A stretch of DNA of 64,000 nucleotides, from assembly GCA_964017155.1 (NCBI GenBank), contig OZ024861.1, positions 51,578,809 to 51,642,808 of the forward strand, written 5' to 3'. Position numbers and translations under genes: made by a program. This DNA comes from Oasisia sp. SBJ-2009. Taxonomy: Eukaryota; Annelida; Polychaeta; Sabellida; Siboglinidae. Below, piece after piece: positions 11,901 to 26,769 of the stretch (position 1 is the first letter of the stretch; each line of letters begins with the position of its first letter). Below the pieces are notes generated by a model. That model was not told the origin of the DNA. It worked only from the letters and a program-made list of their open reading frames with translations, and made no database searches.

Positions 11901-14900
11901 ATCCTGTAAGACAACCACGGGTAGTCCTGTAAGACAAGCACGGGTAGTCCTGTAAGACAACCACGGGTAGTCCTGTAAGACAACCACGGGTAGTCCTGTA
12001 AGACAAGCACGGGTAGTCCTGTAAGACTACCACGGGTAGTCCTGTAAGACTACCACGGGTAGTCCTGTAAGACAATCACGGGTAGTCCTGTAAGACAAGC
12101 ACAGGTAGTCCTGTAAGACAACCACGGGTAGTCCTGTAAGACTACCACGGGTAGTCCTGTAAGACAATCACGGGTAGTTCTGTAAGACAAGCACAGGTAG
12201 TCCTGTAAGACAACCACGGGTAATCCTGTAAGACAACCACGGGTAGTCCTGTAAGACAAGCACGGGTAGTCATGTAAGACAACCACGGGTAGTCCTGTAA
12301 GACAACCACGGGTAGTCCTGTAAGACAAGCACGGGTAGTCCTGTAAGACTACCACGGGTAGTCCTGTAAGACTACCACGGGTAGTCCTGTAAGACAATCA
12401 CGGGTAGTCCTGTAAGACAAGCACAGGTAGTCCTGTAAGACAACCACGGGTAGTCCTGTAAGACTACCACGGGTAGTCCTGTAAGACAATCACGGGTAGT
12501 CCTGTAAGACAAGCACAGGTAGTCCTGTAAGACAACCACGGGTAGTCCTGTAAGACTACCACGGGTAGTCCTGTAAGACAAACACGGGTAGTCCTGTAAG
12601 ACAACCACGGGTAGTCCTGTAAGACAACCACGGGTAGTCCTGTAAGACTACCACGGGTAGTCCTGTAAGACAAACACGGGTAGTCCTGTAAGACAACCAC
12701 GGGTAGTCCTGTAAGACAACCACGGGTAGTCCTGTAAGACAACCACGGGTAGTCCTGTAAGACTACCACGGGTAGTCCTGTAAGACAAACACAGGTAGTC
12801 CTGTAAGACAACCACGGGTAGTCCTGTAAGACAAACACGGGTAGTCCTGTAAGACAAACACGGGTAGTCCTGTAAGACAACCACGGGTAGTCCTGTAAGA
12901 CAACCACGGGTAGTCCTGTAAGACAACCACGGGTAGTCCTGTAAGACTACCACGGGTAGTCTTGTAAGACAAACACAGGTAGTCCTGTAAGACAACCACG
13001 GGTAGTCCTGTAAGACAACCACGGGTAGTCCTGTAAGACAACCACGGGTAGTCCTGTAGGACAACCACGGGTAGTCCTGTAGGACAACCACGGGTACTCC
13101 TGTAAGACAACCACGGGTAGTCTTGTAAACAACTACAATGTCAGCCTTCTCTTAGTTTGAATTCCCAGACTGTTCATTTACATATGCATTTCCAGTGAAT
13201 CCTGTCTGATGCATTACATACAAGGATCGAACTTAATCCTCTCCCCGTTGCCCAAAAATGAGTAGAAATGCCCAGAGATGACTAACCTTGGCTAACACTA
13301 GACCCCTGGGGGTAGCTATTTTTCATTTGTTTGATTAAATTAATAATACATTTGTTTATAACATTGTATGCTTAAGAGCTACAGATCGAGAGACAAATTT
13401 GCTGAAAAGTTTGCAATGTCCACCTGTAGTGTGGTGTTCTGTCCGTCCTGTAGACTCACTTGTAGTGTGGACTCAACTGTAGTGTGGACTGTGGACTCAC
13501 CTGTAGTGTGGTGTTCTGGCCATCACACATCAGGCCCATCATGCGCAGCATCAGCTCCATGTAGCCGTCGTCATGGTAATCCATCTCAGCCTCCTCCTCC
13601 ATCGACTCTTCAACCAGCTGTGTCAGTTCCTTGCTGTCCATATCCTGTCAAACACGTGTCACCCTTTGTCACTGTATGTCAACACTTTGTCACCAGCTGT
13701 AACTGTATATGTCAACTCTGTGTCCCCAGCTGTAACTGTATATGTCAACTCAGTGTCACTAGCTGTAACTGTATATGTCAACTCTGTGTCACCAGCTGTA
13801 ACTGTATATGTCAACTCAGTGTCACTAGCTGTAACTGTATATGTCAACTCAGTGTCACTAGCTGTAACTGTATATGTCAACTCTGTGTCACCAGCTGTAA
13901 CTGTATATGTCAACTCAGTGTCACTAGCTGTAACTGTATATGTCAACTCTGTGTCACTAGCTGTAACTGTATATGTCAACTCTGTGTCCCCAGCTGTAAC
14001 TGTATATGTCAACTCAGTGTCACTAGCTGTAACTGTATATGTCAACTCAGTGTCACTAGCTGTAACTGTATATGTCAACTCTGTGTCACCAGCTGTAACT
14101 GTATATGTCAACTCAGTGTCACTAGCTGTAACTGTATATGTCAACTCAGTGTCACTAGCTGTAACTGTATATGTCAACTCTGTGTCCTGAGCTGTAACTG
14201 TATATGTCAACTCAGTGTCACTAGCTGTAACTGTATATGTCAACTCTGTGTCACCAGCTGTAACTGTATATGTCAACTCAGTGTCACTAGCTGTAACTGT
14301 ATATGTCAACTCTGTGTCACCAGCTGTAACTGTATATGTCAACTCTGTGTCCCCAGCTGTAACTGTATATGTCAACTCAGTGTCACTAGCTGTAACTGTA
14401 TATGTCAACTCAGTGTCACTAGCTGTAACTGTATATGTCAACTCAGTGTCACTAGCTGTAACTGTATATGTCAACTCTGTGTCACCAGCTGTAACTGTAT
14501 ATGTCAACTCTGTGTCACCAGCTGTAACTGTGTATGTCTACACATGTGTCACTCTCTGTGTGTATCAACACATGTGTCACCCACTATCACTGTATATATC
14601 AACACATATCACACACTATCACTGTATGTATCAAAACATACTTGGCACCATTATAACATGGTTAGAAATGCATAAGCTGATTAACTAGAGAACATTCCAG
14701 TCACATATCATCAGTAACTAAATTAATCTCTTATTGCATTTTGTTTTACATGATCAACCTTCGTTGGTTTCCTTTTCATAAGACTTGTAATGTTTTCCTC
14801 AGCAGCTTCTGTCAATGAAAGCCAAGGCAGGAAGTGAGCAACTGTCAACTTACTGCTACTGTCACTTTCTTGTCCTTGTCCTTGGCGGGTGACACTCGGG

Positions 14901-15333
14901 TGTGTCCACTGCCCCGGAACAGACCAAAGCCCTTGAGGGTGTTGGTGATGGTGCCATTGGGGGCGGGGGTTGTGTCGTCAGGGGTGGGGGGAGACTTGGA
15001 GAGAGAGCCACTGAACATGGACTGACTGCCATAGTGGGCCCTCAGGCCCTTCAACTTCTGCTCAAAAACAATACAAATCAACTTTATTTTGACACCATAT
15101 ATATGTACAGAATAGATTCAGGGGTTCACAGAATAAAACTAAATTAAAAAAAATATTTCTAAGATTTCTAAGATAACCTTACGGAAACTATGCATTTGGA
15201 TTATATGTTTAGGCCATTATATAATATTTGAAAGTAATAAAAAAACAGAAACAACCACTACATCAACCTGTGGTTTTTACTGTAAACTTAGTTATGGCCA
15301 TTTTTGTAGGTACGTATTTGTTAATCAAACATT

Positions 15334-15415
<82 letters not shown>

Positions 15416-18400
15416 GGATTGTTTGTGTGTGAGTTTGTGTGATGTGTGTGTGTGTGTGTGCACGCACACGTGTGTGCGCGCGTGCATGTGCATGTGCGCG
15501 TGTTTGTTTGTTTGTGAGTTTATGTCTCTGTGTGATTGTATCTGTGTGTTTGTATCTGTGTGTTTGTGTGCATGTGTCCATGTATACCCCTGCTGAGGTC
15601 CCCACCCCCCCACCCCCCACCCTCCCACCCCCCCACACCCCCCACCCTCCCCACCCCCCCCCCACACCCCACTTGCCTTGCCACTCAGCCCCAGACTGCC
15701 GTGAGAGATTCTGCTGAGGAGATCTGCGTCCTTGCCCCCTCCAGTCATGATCACCTGGTGACACATGACACGTCACCAAAGACACATGACACGTCACCAA
15801 CGACACATGACACGACACATGACATGTCACCAATGACACATGACACGTCACCAACGACACATGACACGACACATGACATGTCACCAATGGCACATGACAC
15901 GTCACCAACGACACATGACAAGTCACCAACGACACATGACATGTCACCAATGACACATGACATGTCACCAATGACACATGACATGTCACCAATAACACCT
16001 GACACGTCACCAACGACACATGACAAGTCACCAACGACACACAGGGTCATAGAGGAGTGCTGTACTGGCACAGACATTCAGAGGTAGGGGTGTAACACTA
16101 AACACAAACAGGAGCTCAAGGAACAAAGGGAATGAGTCACAATTAGAGCTGCCTACTGCTTGGCTTGACACAGTGCTATATACAGCACACAGTGTACCGT
16201 GTATTTCATATGATGAGCCACACTGTGGCTGGTTGGAACAACGCCATTGATTAACTTGTATGATTTGTTCTTCTGAACATGTGATTTTTAGACGAAATGG
16301 AATGCCAGATGTGTTGAATTTATTGTCTTTTTGTTCAATTTGTTTGAGTTCTATATGATTACTGAAGTTTCAAGGTGTTGCTGGTTGGTGTAACATAACA
16401 TAGCGAATGATGGTTCTGATAATTTAAAAGCCAGTTTCCAAACCATATATAAACACCAGTTCAATGTAACTACCAGTTCAATGTAACTAGTCATAATGGA
16501 CAGAAACATTTCATAACAGTGAAAGGAAAAGTCCTGAGTTGATGCTGTCAGAACACCTGGGCTTGAAGAAGAACAAGAACAACGAGGGCAACTGGGAGAT
16601 GGACAAACGACCTGGAGGAAGAGGATGGAATGCAATGGGGTCTTACAGGGGACAGGGGAGAAGTGAGATGAAATGGACAGTCACTTGTAAGGAGAGGCAA
16701 GAAACTAGCAAAGCACAGAGACAGAACAACATCAGACATTGGCTTCTAAATAACTAATCAACACATATAATTTGCAAGGATACAATTGTCTGAGAATTAT
16801 AGTACTACAGACATCAGAATCAGACCAACAAGTCGAGTCAGTGGAGATTAGTTATTACTGTCTACACATTTTGATACTCTTTTGTCACTCAAATCTTAAG
16901 TACAACACCATATTCGTGGGGGTGGGTGAGAGTTTGAACAAACTGAATACGGTCCTGCCTCACCTGTTCCGCCATGTGGCCGTCCCTCAACGCCTTGCGT
17001 AAGGTTTTCGCCTGTTGTATGGCTTCTTCTACCTTCTGCTGGTGGTTGGTGTATAGACTACGTCTGACAACACGGCAACAACACAGTGAACACCAACAAC
17101 ACTTGAGTACAACAACAACACGGCATTGCTTTCTCACCATCTGTTTGCCTGACTTTGTTGTGCTTTGGGTGGACATCTTGTTACATCTTCTTAAGACTGT
17201 GTCACTTGTCACAGTCACACTAGTCATCTGTCACTAAACCTCATTGTCAGTTAAGACAATGCAACAAGAAGACTGCAGGAAAAAAGAAACGTTCTTATGT
17301 AGCTTAGTATCCACATGTCAGGAATGCTCAAACTGCTTTACACTTTACTGACTCCCTTCAATCGAATACCATCTTAGCTTCTCTGGGAATAATTCAGCCA
17401 TACTGCAATGAAAAAGCAAGTCTACAGTCTATAGTCAGGCATTCATTCATCCAGCTGAGTGAATTGAAGCAACATAGTTAAACAACTTGCCCAAGGTTTA
17501 CCACAGCAGCACTCAGGTTCTCTAAGTTGTGAGTTTAAAGATTCAACCACTGTGCCTCTATGTTACTATAAACAATGGGACAGTTCCTGTATATGCCGTG
17601 GCAGCCTACCTTAGAAAGATGGAGGTAGATTAAAGTGGGACATAGTGGATAGTTGACAAGAGAGAAATGGAAGACAAGAATCGTGTACAACAGTGTACCC
17701 CCAAGACCAAGAATAACTTGTTGACACAAGAATCCTGTACAACAGGGACACAGGCGGTGAAACAAGAATGACTTGTTGACACAAGAAGGACCGGACGCGT
17801 TGTGTGACCTACTTCTCCTTGGTGGACATGACAGTCATCAACATGCGGTTCTTGATGGCGTAGAAAAACTTCTCCTCCCGAGTGCCCAGGAAGTAACTGG
17901 AGCAACTGGTCTGTAAGAGACGGCAGGAAGACAGCGGTTAGGATTGAGCTAGCTGATGGGGATGTGTGTGGGGTGGGGTGGAACAGATGTTGATCACACA
18001 GAACAAGTGACAAATAAATAGAGGTAGAACACCAGAAACTGCTAATTGTGTTGCTTTTTTATCATGCTTCAATTATTTTACTCTAAAGTCCGGTAAACAC
18101 CCAACAATTACATATTTGGATATGAAGGTTGTAGCATTGGTCTGTTTGTGTCACATAACATGTAGGAGGTGTGTATTTAGGTTTTCCATGGATGACATTA
18201 TGTAACAAACTAATAATAGTTCCAATCTGTCAAGCCTGTGTTTATTATAGGAATAATTTGTTACATGTTCCTAAAAATACTTGCCTGCACCAGTCTGTTT
18301 GCACTGAACAAGATTGACACGATGAAAGCAAGAGATTCCCGAACAAGGTTGTCACTGTGCAGGGCCAGGTGGGGCAGCACGTGTGCTATGGCCTCGTAAT

Positions 18401-19045
18401 GGTTGAGAGCATTCTGGACATCCTCAACTTGTTTCAGCTGTCTGCAACATATTACACCAACACACTTGTTCATCTGTATATGTATTACACCAACACGCTT
18501 GTTTATCTGTATAAGAATTACACCAACACACTTGTTTATCTGTATAAGTATTACACCAACACACTTGTTTATCTGTATAAGTATTACACCAACACACTTG
18601 TTTATCTGTACACGTGTGGATGTACTATTAGAATTTGAACTATCAACCACAAGTAAGGTTCCTGTCTCTATTCTAAATGACCATGGTGTGTGTGTGTGCA
18701 TGCGTGTATGTGTACACAACTGTCCACAAGTCTCTTACTTGCATGTGGCAGAGACTCCCGGCTGCCAGCTTTCTGGTATTTTGACGATCTGGTTGTGGAT
18801 GAGACCTCGCAGCAGCTGTAGAGACTTGATGTCGAGAGTCTCCTGGTCCAGTCGTTCCTTCTCCACCTGAGACGCGCGACTCGTCGAGACCCTGAGACAC
18901 AGCAATGATGAGCACCAGAGCGATACACAGGTGTACTACTGGTGTATTGTGATACACACGGCACAGTACACCACATGATACACAATATTTGTATTGTTGC
19001 AATACACGATAGCAGTAGGCAAAATAATACTTGCACCACCATATC

Positions 19046-19086
<41 letters not shown>

Positions 19087-19574
19087 GTATATAAATACAT
19101 ATATATTTGGCACAGCAGCACCACGACTATGGAATGAATTACCTGTGAACATTATCTATGTTTAAAAAGTGTTTAAAGACAGAATTGTTATTAGACATTT
19201 TAATTAATTCAAATTGTTGTGAAATGACGGACGCTGCTTTAGAATTTATTTAGTATTATACACGTTTTAATCAGTGTTTCTGTTTTAGAATAATGTGTAG
19301 GCAATTTACACAGATTTAGTAAATGTTTTAATTTTATATTAATTTATATAATTTACAGAGGTTTAGTACTACACATCTTTAAAACTGTGTCAAATTTATT
19401 TTAGATTGATTTATATAATTTACATACAAAGGTTTACTAGTGTACATCTTAAAAAAAATTGTTTTGATTTATATTAATTTATATTTATATTTATTAATAC
19501 ATTTATTATATGTCTTGTACAGCGCATCGATCCGCCATGTGGGAATTAGTGCTATAGAAATACAGTTTTATTAT

Positions 19575-19634
<60 letters not shown>

Positions 19635-22600
19635 CATATATACAGGTTTATATATAATATTAATTTCTTATGTGGGCAAACAGACGCCACATTCCACAAG
19701 TGCAGAGACGAGACGTACGCGAGCTGTTTGATGAGTTTGGCGGCCTGCTTGTACTTGTCCTCAGGGTTGTTGGCGTGGGGGTCGACAAAACACATCATGT
19801 GTTCCTGGAACTCTGCCCCCAGAGGCAGTTCCTCGTCCCCGCCCAGCTCTGTGTAATCTACACCCAACACGCGACATTAAGTCTTTGTAAACCAGTACAG
19901 TAAGTTCTCACACTGCTCAAGTGTATTATGGTTTACTGACGTAAATTCACTACAGTTAATTATATACTTATAGTAACCATTTTTTGGCAGAATATTTTAC
20001 CACTTTTTACCATTGTAAAAACTACGGTTTACTATAGTAAATATGTAATTTTATCACGGCCAATATCACATTTTACTGTTTTCTGCTGTGAATACCACAT
20101 TTTACTATGACTTACTATGATGAGCGCATGGTGACACGTAATACACTGTGGTTAACCATACAGTGGTAATACTTTGATTGCACCTCTCAGGTTGGATTTT
20201 CAAGGATATAGATATTACAGAAGTGTTACAATTATTATTACTATACATTAATCATGCATGGTTTACATAATAAACTGTAGTATATATTTCAGCAGACTGT
20301 ACAGCTTGTTACCTCAGTATTTTGGAGCATTCAGTGTGTGTGTGGTACACTTCATCCAAATTAACAACTGGGAACTTTAACTTACACATACAAAAGGTAC
20401 TGATTCTGCTAATCTGATTATTATAAGGTTTGACAGATACCACAAAACTAATGGATAATTCTTGTATAGCATAACTCTTTCTAAGACTAATATCAGTGCT
20501 CAAACACAACCAAATCAGGGTTCCTTCATCCGTATATTTCTATAGCATGACTATTTCCTATATTTTACTTTTAGGAAAATAATTTGGACTGCTCAGGAAT
20601 AATCTTAATTCTGATTTGTCTATGTTATCAGGGCTACTGTGAAGTGATGTTCAAGTATATAAATCTTCATAAACAAATGAACCGACCTTTGTCACAGGGG
20701 TAGCCTATCTGGGCATGGACTGAGTTGTGCCCTCCATAAACCATATGGAAGTTGGTTGCAAACGTGTTAAGTTGTTCGTTCAACTCTTGTTCCTGAGCGT
20801 AATACTCATCATACCTCTGAAGACACAAACACAAAGTCTCTATATTCATAATAACATTTCCACAACTAATGCAATAAGCATGGTATGTAATCGTACACCT
20901 CAAACACAGAAACCTAGACTTGTCATAATTCCGAAGATACAAAAAATGTCATACTCATCGTATTTCTGAAGATACAAAAAACACAAAGTTTAAAATGCTC
21001 ATCATTCTTCTGAAGACACAAAAAATGTCAAGTCATCATAATTCTGATGATACAAAAAACACAACGTTTAAAATGTTCATCATACTTCTGAAGATAGAAA
21101 ACAAAACAAAGTTCATAATAATCATCATAATTATATCTGAAGATACAAAAAACACAAAGTCTAAAACTCATCAAACTTCTGAAGACACAAACAAACACAA
21201 TATCAATTCACCCATAAATCAATTTTAACACAGTCAACAGCAGTAAAAAGAAGATAAAATGTTATATACAAGTGGTGGAAAATACTGACATTCCTGAAGA
21301 AAAAACTGACCGTTATTCTCTTAGCTGAAATACAGGTCTTCTTTGAGAAATGCTAAAAAAAGAAACCTGTTCAAACCTTCCTTGCGGCGCCGCGGATGTC
21401 ATGGACTTTACAGCCACTTCCATATCTCTGTTCAAACTCCTGCATCACCTGTGAAAGAACATCACACATGTAAACATTTACATCACACATGTAAACATTT
21501 ACATCACACATGTAAACATTTACATCACACATGTAAACATTTACATCACACATAAACACTTACATCGCACATGTAAACATTTACATCACACATGTAAACA
21601 TTTACATCACACATGTAAACATTTACATCACACGTAAACACTTACATCGCACATGTAAACATTTACATCACACATGTAAACATTTACATCACACAAGTAA
21701 ACATTTACATCACACGTAAACACTTACATCGCACATGTAAACATTTACATCGCACATGTAAATGTTTACATTGCACATGTAATTTTTTTACATTGCACAT
21801 GTAAATGTTTACATCACACATGTAAATGCTTACATCACACATGTAAATGCTTACATCGCACATATAAATGTTTACATCACACATGTATATTTACATTAAT
21901 CATGTAAATATTTACATTACACATGTAAATATTTTCATATGCTGCATTCATGGGATACATAACTATCAGATTGACACTGCTCCCTCATAATCAAACTTCA
22001 TACCTATTGAAATTCAATGATTCTGTTTAGGCTAACCTTCTTTCTATTGTCAGAATAATAATGTTTAAATGGTCTGATAAAACTGATTATGTACTTTATT
22101 CCTTTTTTTACAACAATAGGAAACATGTCACATTTGATGGAAAAAAGTTTTACAACACTGAAATATACATTTTATAATTACATGAACATGTTATTATGGT
22201 ATGTATGTCACTTATGTATGTCACTTAAGTATGTCACTTATGTTTGTCACTTATATATGTCACTTATGTCACTCAGTAATTCTTTGTTTTTACAGTGAAT
22301 TTACAATGAATTCATTTTGGAAACCAATGGATAAGTTAAAAACAATGGATAAATTCAACAGATTATATAGTTGGCTGTCCTATGCAGGATTTAAAATATA
22401 TCAATCATTAGTCTTGTGATATGCGAGTCTTTTGACTTACGATATACGAGTCTTTAGTCTTGTGATTCATGAGTCCTTAGTCTTGTGATATGTGAGTCTT
22501 TAGTCTTGTGATCTATGAGTCTTTAGTTATGATCTATGAGTCTAGTCTTGTGATATGTGAGTCTTTAGTCTTGTGATCTGTAAGTCTTTAGTCTTGTGAT

Positions 22601-25600
22601 TTGTGAGTCCTTAATCTTGTGATCTATGAGTCCTTAGTCTTGTGATCTATGAGTCTTTAGTCTTATGATCTATGAGTCTTTAGGCTTATGATCTATGAGT
22701 CTTTAGTCTTATGATCTATGAGTCTTTAGTCTTATGATCTATGAGTCTTTAGTCTTTTGATCTATGAGTCTAGACTTGTGATCTATGAGTCTTTCGTCTT
22801 GTAATCTATGAGCCTATAGTCTTGTGATAAAAGACTCATAGATCACGAGTCTTTAGTCTTGTGATCTATGAGCCTATAGTCATGTGACATATGAGTCTAG
22901 TCTTGTGATTTGCCTACCTCCACAGGGAGGGTGGACACTGCCATGATGACATTCATACAGCTGACCATTGTATTCATCTGGCTCTTGTTACTGACCATTG
23001 GCCCGACCTGGCGCGTGAACTCCTGTAACATGGCAACAGTTGTCATGGTGATGATAACAAAATTACCATTATAAATGTGTAATTTTCGAAAAGAGGAAAT
23101 TTAACTGCTCGTCACAATATAGATGTTTAAAATATATATATTGCAATTACTGGCGGTAGACAGTGCAAGAAAAGTAAGCAAATGTTCATTCATGATAGTC
23201 ACATTGAGACTTCACAGAAAAACCGCATTTGCAACTGATTTGCATCAGTCGGTTTATCATTTTCACACAAAGTCCTGAAATGCCTAGATTTTTTCTAAAC
23301 ATGAGAAATTTAAATGATATTCGACATACACTTTCTTTTGCGTGTGTCCGTGACAATGAAGGCACTCACCATGAGTGAGTTGGCGAGGGCGTCGGTGTGG
23401 TCCGCCTCCTGTGGAAACTCCACAGGACTGGCCTGGTAGCACTTGCTGTAGAACACCTGCAACATCCAAACTAAGTAATGGCCTCACTTTAACCAACACT
23501 ATCAAGCTGAAGCATTAATATTAGGCTCCACACAAAATCTCTGGCAGATAACTTATAATAATAGTAATAATAACAATAAAATACAATGTTTATATAGCCC
23601 AGTATTCATATGCCATTCTACTCAAAAATGAATTTTAAAAGTGATGATATATAAATAAGACTACACATGCGTATTACAATAAAGTAAACATGTTCCTAAA
23701 CACATGAAGCCGTGAAGTCGCACTATATTAGATATGTATCAACTAAAAAAATGCATCGTTTTGGCAATAGATATCATCAGTGATGTCCTGAATGGGATAT
23801 ACAAACTGAAGCATTCAGGACACACCTGCTCTAGATAGTATTGTCACTTTTACCTAAACTATCAGGCTGAATCTTTAATGTTTACCTCGACATAAAATCT
23901 CTGACAGATCAGTTATAACAAAAATATAAAACACAATATTTACATGGCCCAGAATTATATACCCCTCTACTTCAGAAAATGAGTTTAAAAAGCGATATTG
24001 CATAAATACAACAAAACACATGTATTACAATGAAATTAAATAATTCATTCAAAAACAAATAAAGTTGCACGATTATAGATATATGTATCGACAAAAATAA
24101 ATACATAATTTTTGCAATACACGTCATTACTGACATCCCGAGTAGGATATACAAACTGAAGCAGGTGCCACCTACCTGCAGAAATGGCATAACTGACTCG
24201 AGGATGTAGTGTAGTCCATTCCAAGCGTTGGTTCTTTCATCAGTCGCGCAGTCCCTTCAGAAACAGCCACAAACACCACTTAACAATGACTTAACAGAGA
24301 CTTAACTAAAGCTTCTGATTCACAATCAAGAATTGTTGAGACGCAACCAACAATATCCAATGTTAACAAAGAGTATAATCTACTGACCAGAAAATTATAA
24401 TTTTTGCACATCTGATGAGAAGACAACTACAGGTGAAGAAATGTTATGCCAAAGACATACAAACAAAACTGTAACACAATATACTGAGATTTTAATTTTC
24501 TTCTGATTAAAATGTAATCAACATTGAATTGGTGATATCCACCAGAGTGGTGGAGAAAGGGAGTGAGGAAGAGAGGGAGTGAGGGATTGTGGGATTGAGG
24601 GAGTAAGGGAGAGAGGGAGAGAGGGAGTGAGGATAGAGAGGGAGTGAGGGATTGTGGGATTGAGGGAGTGAGGGAGTAAGGGAGAGAGGGAGTGAGGATA
24701 GGGAGGGAGTGAGGGATTGTGGGATTGAGGGAGTACGGGAGAGAGGGAGTGAGGATAGAGAGGGAGTGAGGGATTGTGGGATTGAGGGAGTACGGGAGAG
24801 TGGGAGAGAGGGAGTGAGGGAGTGAGGGAGTGAGGGAGACAGTGAGAGAGTGAGAGAGGAAGAGAGGGAGTGAGGGACGGAGGAAGAGAGGGAGAGGTGA
24901 CAGAGGTGGAAAGACAGAGAATAGGAAAGGCACAGAGAGGTGGAGGGGAAGAGGGGAAGTGAGGGAGAGGAAAAAAGGGAGAGATGCCGAAATAAAGACC
25001 GGGAGAAAGTGAGAGAGAAGGAGAAGGTGAAGGACAAGGAGAAGGTGAAGGACAAGGAGAAGGTGAAGGACAAGGAGAAGGTGAAGGACAAGGAGAAGGT
25101 GAAGGACAAGGAGAAGGTGAAGGACAAGGAGAAGGTGAAGGTGAAGGACAAGGAGAAGGTGAAGGACAAGGAGAAGGTGAAGGACAAGGAGAAGGTGAAG
25201 GACAAGGAGAAGGTGAAGGACAAGGAGAAGGTGAAGGACAAGGAGAAGGTGAAGGACAAGGAGAAACAGAAAGAGAGAGAACAAAGCCAGGACACTGTGA
25301 CATGGTGGGAACTGAACACAAGAGACTGACACTTTGGCTGGTGCCTTCTTCAGCAGTTGGTTCACAGTGTCGGGGTTGGCCGTTGTGTACAGAGACAGTC
25401 TGTTCAGCACAGCACTGAGACCAGTCAGGTAGCTCCAGACCTCCCTGCAAACACCGTCCAAACAGGTCACGTAAGATCACAAAGTGAGGGTGGTGGTGGT
25501 GTGACCACTACATAGTACATACGGCAAGTGACACATGTAGTTCTAGTAGGTTCCAGCACTTCTGTTAACTGACTAGTCTGTATTATTGTGGTTACAATGT

Positions 25601-26701
25601 TGTGATCTTATGAAGACTCACTGGACTATTCAGTCTGTATTGATGGTAATAGCAATGTTGGATTGTAACAAATATAAGTTTCACACCACAAACCAGCACG
25701 GATCAACTAATGCTAAACATTTCCTGTTGTTTACCTTTGCAAACTTGTGAAAATATTCTTAACTTCTGTTTTACGTATGCAGCCCTAACACTTTCACTGT
25801 GTGCATATAGTGAATACTTTTCAATTACTACAGAATACATGATTTTTTATATAAAGATGGTAACATAAAATATACATATTTTTAAGTACATGTAACATCA
25901 ACATTTTTCAAGATGACAAACATATACAGTCATACTGTGTTTTAAGATCACCCCAGTGACACAGCTGCCTCACAATTAAAGTCAACCTAGCATAATCAAA
26001 GAATTTTTCAGGAACAGCAAACATTGGGAAAAACCATTCAGCTGTGTCCACTTAATTATAACAAGTACACATTTAGTTACATAGATGAGATAATTTTATT
26101 TGTGCTCGCTGATATTTTCGTATACCCATAAGCCATTCATACACAAATTAAGTCAATCCGAACATATACAAATTATAAACATATTTTAAATAAAATAAGA
26201 CATAACTAAAAATAATGCAGACATTTTAAAAAGCATAATCTGCATGAAACTGATAAGAATTAGCTTCTAGCAAAAAGGGACGCCCATATGCCTGGAAAGA
26301 CACATGCAGAGACAACACACAGACACACAGACACACATGAATCCACCTCAGATGGTGTGAAATGTGAAAGAAGAAGCAGAACAACAAGGTCTCTCACGTG
26401 CTGTGGGCGAGGTCGCCAGCCCCACTCTCCACGAGGCCACAGGCCGTGTTGAGGTAGACCCAGTGAAGGAACCTCACGTAGGGCTTCTTGCGGTTGAGGC
26501 ACATCCCCTCGTCATTGAGGGCATCTGTCAGCTCCTCAACGTCAAAGATGGTCTGACAGATCGACTCAATGAACCGGTTCTCACCCTACACAAACACAAG
26601 AGTGAGCGGATAATATTTCTGAAAATTTGGAATGGAATAAATTAGTTTGAAAATTTTAAATAGAATAAATTAGTTTGAAAAATTGAAATGGACTAAGTGT
26701 T

Positions 26702-26769
<68 letters not shown>

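Noticed and set aside
11904..13130. CRISPR-like regular repeats
   Set aside because: Units are contiguous without unique spacers, in an animal intron; minisatellite.
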